A stretch of 5,211 nucleotides of DNA from DATJMJ01 sp035503975. Its GTDB lineage: Bacteria > Actinomycetota > Acidimicrobiia > Acidimicrobiales > Palsa-688. The stretch is taken from NCBI GenBank assembly GCA_035503975.1, contig DATJST010000435.1:1-5211 (forward strand), given 5' to 3'. Position 1 is the stretch's first letter. Each line of letters opens with the position of its first letter. The notes under the pieces are model-generated. The model was not told where the DNA came from, did no database searches, and saw only the letters and a program-made list of their open reading frames with translations. Of the stretch, positions 1-4,869 are shown one piece after another. Position numbers and translations under genes: made by a program.

Positions 1-206
1 GAGCTGCATGGCTTCGCCACACCCCGGCGGCTCGTGACTGACGGCCGCGACCCGGCGCTTATAGTAATGCTGCCCAACCTGGGGCGGCCTAAAGGTCGGG
101 CCGTCCGCCGGCACCACCTCGACCGCGTTGGCGACCAGTGCCGACGGGACTCAATTAACCCTTCCGGCACCTTGTTCACTTCTGCCGGAGGCAAAGCGTT
201 TGGCAT
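1..206 (+). pseudogene. Diverged partial copy of the repeat-protein gene (left relic)
   Basis: This stretch aligns base for base with 3238-3443 of the same window; 51 of the first 60 bases match. The first part reads ELHGFATPRRLVTDGRDPAL, matching ELHGFATPRQLLADGYDPAL in the right copy. An extra G in the run at 81-84 throws the frame off. Ignoring that G, the frame reads GGLKVGPSAGTTSTALATSA, matching the right copy; a lost base near 150 then restores the original frame, which continues PSGTLFTSAGGKAFGI. The piece therefore spans the end of one repeat unit and the start of the next. It is open at the window edge, so more of the gene probably lies to the left. Homology stops at GGCAT (about 206), where transposase-like sequence begins. 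The paired indels and truncation indicate a relic; sequencing error is the alternative for the indels. The function of the parent protein is unknown; it is probably exported. Confidence 0.75.
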
Positions 207-675
207 TTTGAGAACGGCGAGCTTGACCTTGTCCGAAAAGCCGTCCGCCTGCTCCCCTGGAGCTGATAGAAGAAGAGGCTACGGCCCACATCGGCGCCAG
301 CCTGGACAATCGCTCCGAGAGCAGGACTACCTAGCGTAACGGGCATCGGCCAAGGACACTCTCGACCAGGACCGGCGATATCGAGCTTGACATCCCCAAG
401 CTCATGAAAGGCGGCTTCTTCCCATCGATCTTGGAGCGGCACCGGCCATAAACCAAGCCTATTGCCGTAGTTATAGAGGCCTACGTGTAGAGGGTCTCCA
501 CCCGGGCGGTCGACGAACTGGTCCAGGCTTTGGGCATCGGTCCGGGCGTGTCGCGCTCGGAGGTCTCCCGCATCTGCCCCCAGCTAGACCGACCGTGTCA
601 GTGCCTTCCGGGAGCGGCGCTTGGACCACGCCAGCTTCCTCTACGTCTACCTGGACGGAACCGTGCGCCACGAAG
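207..675 (+). pseudogene. IS256/mutator-family transposase remnant, N-terminal half
   Basis: Three frames joined together read as an IS256-type transposase. About 210-254 gives ENGELDLVRKAVRLL, the usual N-terminal helix region. From 260 the frame shifts by one and reads ELIEEEATAHIGAS, then RNGHRPRTLSTRTGDIELDI and PKLMKGGFFPSILERHRP, then EAYV, RVSTRAVDELVQALGIGPGV and SRSEVSRICPQLD. Another one-base shift near 590 leads to AFRERRLDHASFLYVYLDGT, where the Asp of YLD is the expected first residue of the DDE triad. In-frame stops lie at 332-334 (TAG), 449-451 (TAA) and 488-490 (TAG), at least one of them replacing the Tyr expected before RNG. Recognisable sequence ends about 660-675, so the second Asp, the Glu and the C-terminal half are absent. 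No terminal inverted repeat is seen on either side. The element is dead and old; IS256-family assignment rests on the conserved motifs quoted. Confidence 0.85.
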
Positions 676-974
676 GCGCCATTCGACCAAGCGGTTTATC
701 AGACCCAAGAGCGGTACCGGTTCAATGAGGCGACCAGATCCACTAGTTATTCACGCAAACCCTTCATCGAGCCGGTCGCGCCTGCCAAAGAAGGAACGAC
801 CACGATAAGGGCAGCCAACGATCGCTCGCTGGCCGCCCCTACTCCCGGAATATGGCGGTGTGCCGGAGGGCTGGAAACCCTGGCGGAACGTTCGCCGAAA
901 ACAACCCGCTAAGTGCCGAGTATTGTCGTACTGCCACTATTGGGCTCTCAGAACGCGAAAAACAAACCCGGCGG
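676..974. other. Decayed intergenic stretch with no recognisable gene
   Basis: I see no reading frame here with family-like motifs, no ribosome binding site followed by a convincing start, and no clear terminator for the - strand gene that ends at 975. The sequence is less G/C-rich than its neighbours, as expected of non-coding or decayed DNA. It may contain the degraded remainder of the transposase, but I could not follow it beyond about 675. Confidence 0.5.
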
Positions 975-2165
975 CTAGACCCCTACCGCGACGATCCCGG
1001 AAGGGGTTGCCCCGGCCGGCAGTGGCACCGGAGAGGTGGGACTGGCCAACATATAGCCGTCATTGAGATGGATCATGCTCACCCCAGGCAGCCCGTTGTC
1101 AATACCGTACAGGTTGCGGCCAATCGCATCGACGGTAGTGTCGAGCGGTGTCGGAGCCTTGCCGTTCGAGAGGGTAGGCATGGGGAGATCCCCAAGCAAG
1201 GTCAGGGACCCGTCAAAGTTGATGGCATAGCTCGAGTAGCTCCCGCTCCCAGCGTTGGCGGCAAAGAGGTACTGGCCATCGGGCGCTATCGCAACCCAGC
1301 ACGGGGCCGTCTGTTGGTCAGCAAAAGGTGAGCTGCCGATCGATGCCAGCACGCCGTTGCTGGCCACATTGAAGGCGGACACGCTTCCGGCAAGGGTGCC
1401 CCCGTGGGCGTTGGAAACGTAAAGCTGGTTCGGGTCGGTGGGCCGGAACGCGCTGCCGAATGGGCCGGCGGCCTGTGACGTGACTTGTGTATCTGCACTT
1501 GGCGCACCCTGCCAGTTCAGCGAGAAGCTGTCAATGAGACCGGAAGTGACCTCCGTACCGACCAGGTTGGTGCCCGACCCGTTGATGTGCACATCGCCGA
1601 GGTCATTGGCCGCGCTGGGGACTTGGACCGGAGCGGTGGCCAGCGGTGCAAGCTGGCCGGCGGAGCTCAGGTTGAAGCCAGCATAGTTAGCCGGGGTCGC
1701 CGGCGTGCTCGTCGTCGCTGCAACACCGTCGTTGGCGACATACACAAGATTTCTCTGCACTGCGATGCTTACCGGCTTAATGCCTCCTGAGGGGAAGGGG
1801 CTGGTGGGTACCGGCGTGAGGCTGCCATCGGTGTTGATGTTGACGACCGAGATCTGGTTGCTCCCTCCGTCCGCCACCAACAGATGGCGCCCGTCGCTCG
1901 TAGCCACAATGGAGTTCTGCGAGCCCAGTCCTTGGCCAACGCCGGCGCCGCCCACCGCGAAGGGGGACCCCGGCAGAGCCGTCAAGGAGCCGTTTGGGCT
2001 TTCAGCGTACCCGGCGACCGTGTTGGCCCCAGCCGTATTGTCATTCACGTAGACATAGCCCACAACACCCTGGTTCGCGAAGGCGTGCTGGGCCGATATC
2101 CCCACCCCAGCTACCGAAAGCGTAAGTACGCCGGCGATACCGGCGAAGCGCGTTAATGCCTGCAT
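975..2165 (-). CDS. Secreted lactonase/YncE-like beta-propeller protein
   Basis: The 396-residue product starts with a classical Sec signal peptide: Arg-6, a hydrophobic stretch at about residues 8-25, and an AFA site at 28-30, so cleavage is likely before Asn-31. The mature part consists of successive ~45-residue blades of the form 'hydrophobic-D/G-LYVAN-x-G, xSxVxxFxxxxxGxLxxxxxSPF'. Examples are HLLVADGGSNQISVVNI, YLFAANAGSGSYSSYAI and QLYVSNAHGG, with the recurrent blade endings GSLTALPGSPF, GSLTPVPTSPF, GVLASIGSSPF and GSLTLLGDLPM. This is the pattern of the 6-phosphogluconolactonase/YncE-like seven-bladed propeller family. Cytoplasmic 6-phosphogluconolactonase is unlikely because the protein is exported, so no enzymatic role should be assumed; extracellular binding or surface roles are equally possible. 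The ATG is supported by an AGGAGGT motif ten bases upstream. The frame is intact, with G/C-rich third positions, in contrast to the relics on both sides. It appears to be transcribed alone. Confidence 0.9.
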   Translation of the reverse strand: MQALTRFAGIAGVLTLSVAGVGISAQHAFANQGVVGYVYVNDNTAGANTVAGYAESPNGSLTALPGSPFAVGGAGVGQGLGSQNSIVATSDGRHLLVADGGSNQISVVNINTDGSLTPVPTSPFPSGGIKPVSIAVQRNLVYVANDGVAATTSTPATPANYAGFNLSSAGQLAPLATAPVQVPSAANDLGDVHINGSGTNLVGTEVTSGLIDSFSLNWQGAPSADTQVTSQAAGPFGSAFRPTDPNQLYVSNAHGGTLAGSVSAFNVASNGVLASIGSSPFADQQTAPCWVAIAPDGQYLFAANAGSGSYSSYAINFDGSLTLLGDLPMPTLSNGKAPTPLDTTVDAIGRNLYGIDNGLPGVSMIHLNDGYMLASPTSPVPLPAGATPSGIVAVGV

Positions 2166-2175
2166 ATTAGTTTTG

Positions 2176-2182
2176 ACCTCCT
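2176..2182 (-). promoter_or_regulatory. Ribosome binding site of the propeller gene
   Basis: On the - strand the sequence AGGAGGT, fully complementary to the 16S rRNA anti-Shine-Dalgarno core, lies ten bases before the ATG at 2165. It fixes that ATG as the start and suggests strong translation. Confidence 0.85.
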
Positions 2183-2196
2183 GCGTCGTATTTCGG

Positions 2197-2225
2197 GTTC
2201 CGCGGGCTTTGTTGCCCGCTGGAAC
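2197..2225 (-). promoter_or_regulatory. Leader hairpin or operator upstream of the propeller gene
   Basis: On the + strand the arms are GTTCC-GCGGGC and GCCCGC-T-GGAAC around the loop TTTGTT. This makes an 11-bp stem with a single bulged T at 2220. It lies about 30 bases upstream of the propeller start codon. No U-run follows on either strand, so it is not a typical intrinsic terminator. It could be a stabilising or regulatory leader structure, or a dyad bound by a repressor. The structure is directly visible; the role is inference. Confidence 0.55.
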
Positions 2226-2230
2226 TTAAG

Positions 2231-2236
2231 TGTCAA
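2231..2236 (-). promoter_or_regulatory. Candidate -35 box (TTGACA) of the propeller gene
   Basis: A perfect TTGACA reads on the - strand just upstream of the leader hairpin. With 17-bp spacing the -10 position would be AACAAA, which is poor and falls in the hairpin loop. The promoter is therefore only a candidate. If it is real, the hairpin dyad overlaps the promoter and would be well placed to act as an operator. Confidence 0.3.
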
Positions 2237-2250
2237 GTGCGGCGCGGTTT

Positions 2251-2290
2251 CTTACGACAGGAGGTATAAGAAAACCCTAAGCATCGTAAG
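2251..2290. repeat. Inverted repeat CTTACGA / TCGTAAG
   Basis: Perfect 7-bp arms lie at 2251-2257 and 2284-2290, separated by 26 bases that include AGGAGGTATAAG. It lies upstream of the propeller gene and could be a regulator binding dyad or chance. No start codon follows the AGGAGGT on the + strand at a useful distance. Confidence 0.3.
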
Positions 2291-2403
2291 TCAGCGTGTT
2301 GGCGGAAGCCTTGCGCAGGTGGTCGAAGACCTGGTCGTCCTATTGCAACCACAGCTCCATGGCAGCCACTCGAACCTGAGCGTGCCAGTGGGATCCCCGA
2401 CTA

Positions 2404-2443
2404 GAGCGCCCTCGCCGAGCAACCGCCTTGAGCTAGGGCGCTC
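2404..2443. repeat. Inverted repeat GAGCGCCCT / AGGGCGCTC
   Basis: Perfect 9-bp G/C-rich arms lie at 2404-2412 and 2435-2443 with a 22-base loop that may itself pair weakly. No T-run follows on either strand. It may be a structured remnant or a mobile-element end, but nothing nearby identifies it. Confidence 0.4.
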
Positions 2444-2626
2444 AACGTCTCCAACCCGTCACTCCGTGTACCGACACCGATCCTGCGAGGGCTGTGCCGA
2501 GCGTTTCCGTGCGGTAACAGGGTCCCGTCTTTTGCGTCCTCGAGCGCCACGTATCACTAGGGGTAATAAGGCCATTCCTGACACTAAAGCGCCTTGTCGT
2601 ATCCAGCGCCGACTCGCGGTTAAGGA

Positions 2627-2753
2627 TTGCGCCAACTGCACCCCGAGGTGCCAGGGGCGCTGCGCCGTCTTCGCGACCACGGGTTCCGGCTCTTCACGCT
2701 CACCGACAACACGTCGGAGATCTCTGGCCGCCAGCTCGAACGCGGCGGCGTAA
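2627..2753 (+). pseudogene. Fragment of a HAD-type (haloacid dehalogenase type II-like) hydrolase
   Basis: The frame from 2636 reads LHPEVPGALRRLRDHGFRL, then FTLTDNTSEISGRQLERGGV. In type II haloacid dehalogenases and related HAD hydrolases this is the stretch 'HPDVPEALxxLRxxGxxLxxLTNxxxxxxxxQLExxGI', which holds motif II (the Thr/Ser after the hydrophobic strand; here LTD instead of the more usual LTN or LSN). The N-terminal motif I (DxxGT) and the later Lys and acidic motifs are absent. Only about 40 residues survive. An in-frame TAA lies immediately upstream, and the reading is lost near 2750, where a fibronectin type III tail begins in another frame. It is a non-functional gene fragment; the family call rests on this one conserved block. 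Confidence 0.65.
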
Positions 2754-3002
2754 TCGGGGCTGACCCCGGGGGACACGTATACCTTCGCCGTCTCGGGGGT
2801 GAGCGTCGTCGGGACCGGCCTGCCGGCGGTCTCGAACCCGGTGACCATCCCCGGCACCCCGCCATCGACAACGACGACGGTCCCCTCCACCAGGACCTCG
2901 CTGACGTCTACGCCGACAGCGCTGCCGCCGGCACCCGCTACCACCAGCACCACGACGCCCGCGCCGTTACCACCCTTCCCACCGGCAGAATGTCAGCTCT
3001 CC

Positions 3003-3378
3003 GAAGGGGGCCATCGTCTTTTTCGGCGCCACGGCTTATGTCTTCGCCGGCAGGCGGGCCTTCGGCGTGCCCACGCAGAGCGTGCTAGCAGCGGTGCTAC
3101 AAGTGGACCCGGCCAAGGTCATGGCCGCGCCAGCCGGTGCGACTTTGCCATTGTCGGCCAGGCCCCGCTCCGGCGTGTTCGTTTTCAGTAGCCCGGTCAA
3201 CGGCAACCCTGAGATCCATTTCGTCGGTACCGACGGCGAGCTCCATGGCTTTGCCACACCCAGGCAGCTCCTGGCTGACGGCTACGACCCGGCGCTCATA
3301 GTGACGGTGCCCAACCTGGGCGGTCTAAAGGTGGGCGCGCCCGCGGGCACCGCCTTGACCGCACTGGCGACCAGGGCC
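3003..3378 (+). repeat. Repeat unit A of the surface protein
   Basis: This unit encodes about 125 residues after removal of one G. The first half runs from EGAIVFFGATAYVFAGRRAF to PAKVMAAPAGAT. The second half begins at 3172 with GVFVFSS and continues EIHFVGTDGELHGFATPRQ and ALIVTVPNLGGLKV. Each half has a strand pair ending in Y/F-x-F or G-x-h-x-x-F, then T/P and a short helix with Leu. The ending PNLGGLKV corresponds to PHIGGLPV in unit B. Confidence 0.65.
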
Positions 3379-3443
3379 GACGGCACCATCGTCAACTCTT
3401 CCGGCAGCTTCTTTACCTTCGCCGGAGGCAGGGCGTTTGGCAT
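3238..3443 (+). repeat. Right copy of the 206-bp direct repeat shared with 1-206
   Basis: This segment and 1-206 are direct repeats in the same orientation, about 3.2 kb apart, with roughly 85% identity over the first 60 bases and two single-base length differences. The repeated DNA is coding (end of repeat unit A, start of unit B), so it reflects duplication of, or a second copy of, the surface-protein gene rather than a mobile-element end. Confidence 0.75.
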
Positions 3444-3703
3444 CACCCACGCCGGAGGAGCTGGAGCGAATCCAACGAGCCAACGTGGCTGCGGTCCTCA
3501 CCGGCGCCGTGACCCCGGCCGAAACGAGTGCAGCGGTCGCCAGCGGGGTCCTGCTCAGCGTCTCGCCGACGGTCTATGTCACTCACGATCCAGGCGCCTA
3601 CCCGTTCAGGGCCATGGCTCAGCTGGACAGCACTGGCTATGGCGGGACGGCAGCGGTGCCCACGCCACATATCGGCGGCCTGCCGGTGATCTTCCCCTAT
3701 CCG
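3379..3703 (+). repeat. Repeat unit B of the surface protein
   Basis: This unit encodes about 108 residues after removal of the A at 3445. It runs DGTIVNSSGSFFTFAGGRAF, PTPEELERIQRANVAAVL, GVLLSVSPTVYVTHD, GAYPFRAMAQLDSTGYGG, PTPHIGGLPVIFPYP. It aligns along its whole length with unit A (AFGVPT with AFGIPT, DGELHGFATPRQLLADGY with PGAYPFRAMAQLDSTGY). It is shorter in the segment between the halves. Confidence 0.65.
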
Positions 3704-4110
3704 TAGCCCTTGGGGCCTGTCCTGTCGATGTGCGCCGGCTGGGGGTTCGACGGAAACTGCGAGTCCCTGCGTCCCTTTGGGCCTGAGCCGTTGCGCACGG
3801 TCACGACGGGCAAGAGTGATGTTGCCCCAGCAGGGCACAACCTGACGCCCAAGGCTCGTCTGGACTCGCCGAGAACCCAGGTCGACATGTCGGCCCGGCG
3901 GGCCTCGTGGGTCTCGAAGATGCTGTACTGGATGTCTCTGACCTGGAAGGCGTACCCAGTGACCGTGCCCTCTTCGGCTACGGCCAGCAGATGACCAGCT
4001 TCCAAGAACGCCCCGAGTTGGTCGCCCTTCCAGGGCTCGGCGTCAGTACGGCCAGCGGGCCGAGCCTCGCGGTGATGTGGGTCTCATTGGGTGATGGGAA
4101 CCGTTGTCAT
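3697..4110 (-). pseudogene. Broken gene of unknown function downstream of the SDR
   Basis: An ATG at 4110 directly follows the SDR stop (TGAATG), as in tightly coupled operon genes, and gives MTTVPITQ before a TGA at 4084-4086. The next stretch makes protein sense in another frame (ETHITARLGPLAVLTP). From about 4043 the original frame resumes: EPWKGDQLGAFLEAGHLLAV, AEEGTVTGYAFQVRDIQYSI, FETHEARRADMSTWVLGES. G/C-rich third positions support coding down to about 3860. The last ~50 residues up to the TAG at 3697 look non-native, so the authentic 3' end may also be lost. The frame ends inside the end of the + strand repeat gene (convergent, ten bases overlap). I do not recognise the family. Two nearby compensating indels explain the pattern; sequencing error is an alternative. 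Confidence 0.4.
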
Positions 4111-4869
4111 TCATCGACTGGCGGTCCAGATTTCGCCGGTGCCCTCCCCCGCTAGTCGAGCGAGCAGGGACCGGGCCGACTGCTCTGGGGTGATCAGTGC
4201 TCCCTGTTCGTATGAGGTCTGGAAGTGGCGCTGGAGGCCGGCCCCGATATCGTCGGGCGGCTGGGCTCGGAACCACGCCTGCATGACCGTGTCCACCGAG
4301 CCGGGACGGTAGACGTTGACCGTCACGCCGCTTCCTGCCAGCTCTGCGGCGAGGTTGAGCGTGTGGGCTTCGAGCGCCGCCTTGGTGGCGGCGTAGGCGT
4401 TGAGCCCGATCATGGCCCCTGGACGGTCGACAATACCGCTGGAGACGTTCACGATACGGCCCCAGCCCCGGTCGCGCATGGACGGCACCAGCGCCAGGGT
4501 GAGGCGGACGGGCGCATCGACGTTGACCGCCCACGCCCTGGCCCATGCCTCAGGGTCGGTCATGACGGTCGGCCCGGCCGGCTGGACCACCGCGGCGTTG
4601 TTGACGAGGAGGTCGACTGCTCCGAGTTCCCTGACGACCCCCGCTACGGCCTCGGTGACTGCGTCGGGGTCGCCAAGGTCGACCGGGACCACGAAGGCGT
4701 TTCCGCCATGGGCCCGTACGGTGGCTGCGGTCTCTCCCAGCTGGTCGGCAGACCGGGCGAGCAGGGCCACCTGGGCGCCACGTGCGGCCAGCTGGAAGGC
4801 CACCGCTCGCCCGATGCCTCGGCCCGCGCCGGTCACCAGAGCAACCCGGCCCGCGAACGGGGCGCTCAT
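4111..4869 (-). CDS. Classical short-chain dehydrogenase/reductase (SDR)
   Basis: The 252-residue product has the normal length for a classical SDR. In order it shows the Rossmann nucleotide-binding motif TGAGRGIG (residues 13-20); Arg-39 at the end of the second strand (ALLARS), which with Arg-17 favours NADP(H) over NAD(H); DLG at 64-66, the adenine-ring pocket; NNAAV at 90-94; structural Asn-116; and NVSS at 141-144 with Ser-144 as likely catalytic Ser. YAATK gives Tyr-159 and Lys-163, and RPGSVDT follows at 188-194. The Ser-Tyr spacing is about two residues longer than in FabG-like members. It should be a cytoplasmic NAD(P)H-dependent oxidoreductase acting on a carbonyl or alcohol; the substrate cannot be read. 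The ATG at 4869 overlaps the upstream peroxiredoxin-like stop as ATGA and no Shine-Dalgarno is visible, so translation is probably coupled. An upstream start at 4950 is rejected because it would add 27 unnatural Arg/Pro-rich residues. Confidence 0.93.
   Translation of the reverse strand: MSAPFAGRVALVTGAGRGIGRAVAFQLAARGAQVALLARSADQLGETAATVRAHGGNAFVVPVDLGDPDAVTEAVAGVVRELGAVDLLVNNAAVVQPAGPTVMTDPEAWARAWAVNVDAPVRLTLALVPSMRDRGWGRIVNVSSGIVDRPGAMIGLNAYAATKAALEAHTLNLAAELAGSGVTVNVYRPGSVDTVMQAWFRAQPPDDIGAGLQRHFQTSYEQGALITPEQSARSLLARLAGEGTGEIWTASR

Larger units (their letters stand above)
2166..2626. other. Non-coding spacer between propeller gene and + strand relics
   Basis: Apart from the propeller leader and the two inverted repeats listed separately, I find no supported gene. 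The open frames present on both strands show no family motifs, lack ribosome binding sites and use unnatural residue mixes. The stretch upstream of 2627 does not continue the dehalogenase fragment: an in-frame TAA lies at 2621-2623. Confidence 0.5.
2754..3706 (+). pseudogene. FN3 - Thr/Pro linker - tandem-repeat surface protein, broken by two single-base insertions
   Basis: The reading starts mid-domain, so the true N-terminus is missing. 2757-2852 gives GLTPGDTYTFAVSG and VGTGLPAVSNPVTIP, the C-terminal half of a fibronectin type III domain. 2853-2990 encodes a Thr/Pro/Ala/Ser-rich linker (STTTTVPSTRTSLTST, APATTSTTTPAPLPPFPP), typical of exported actinobacterial surface proteins. Two tandem repeat units follow at 3003-3378 and 3379-3703, and the TAG stop is at 3704-3706. 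The frame changes twice. Dropping one G from the run 3006-3010 joins QLSEG to AIVFFGATAYVFAGRRAFG, and dropping the A at 3445 joins AGGRAFGI to PTPEELERIQRAN. With both removed, the frame is continuous from 2754 to 3706. No start codon or signal peptide is present, because the 5' part has been replaced by the HAD fragment. It could be a true pseudogene or an intact 3' part with assembly errors. I do not recognise the repeat family, and function is unknown; cell-wall or extracellular location is inferred from the linker and FN3 tail. Confidence 0.7.

Noticed and set aside
1..206. The direct repeat with 3238-3443 as mobile-element ends or target duplication
   Set aside because: The repeated DNA is coding sequence of the surface-repeat gene, diverged by about 15%, and does not bound a transposable unit with inverted ends.
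912..938. Possible hairpin AGTG...AGTA / TACT...CACT downstream of the propeller gene as a terminator
   Set aside because: Two 4-bp stems are separated by an unpaired internal loop, and no adjacent T-run follows; too weak to call.
676..974. Continuation of the transposase or a second transposase in this stretch
   Set aside because: None of the frames, on either strand, yields conserved transposase blocks beyond the YLDGT region.
975..2165. Calling the propeller gene pgl (6-phosphogluconolactonase)
   Set aside because: The product carries a signal peptide and is exported, whereas the pentose-phosphate enzyme is cytoplasmic; only the fold family is supported.
2440..2446. GCTCAAC resembling the RYYYAAC core of an integron attC site
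   Set aside because: No matching GTTRRRY partner at the right distance, no other attC features and no integron integrase in the window.
2459..2953. A 164-codon open frame on the - strand opposite the FN3/linker region
   Set aside because: It is the antisense of a Thr/Pro-rich coding stretch, which naturally opens the opposite strand (Val/Gly-rich product). It has no family motif, and the + strand reading shows recognisable FN3 sequence.
3710..3994. A + strand frame of about 94 residues after the repeat gene
   Set aside because: It lacks a ribosome binding site and its third positions are less G/C-rich than those of the - strand frame in the same DNA, which also sits in the correct operon position.
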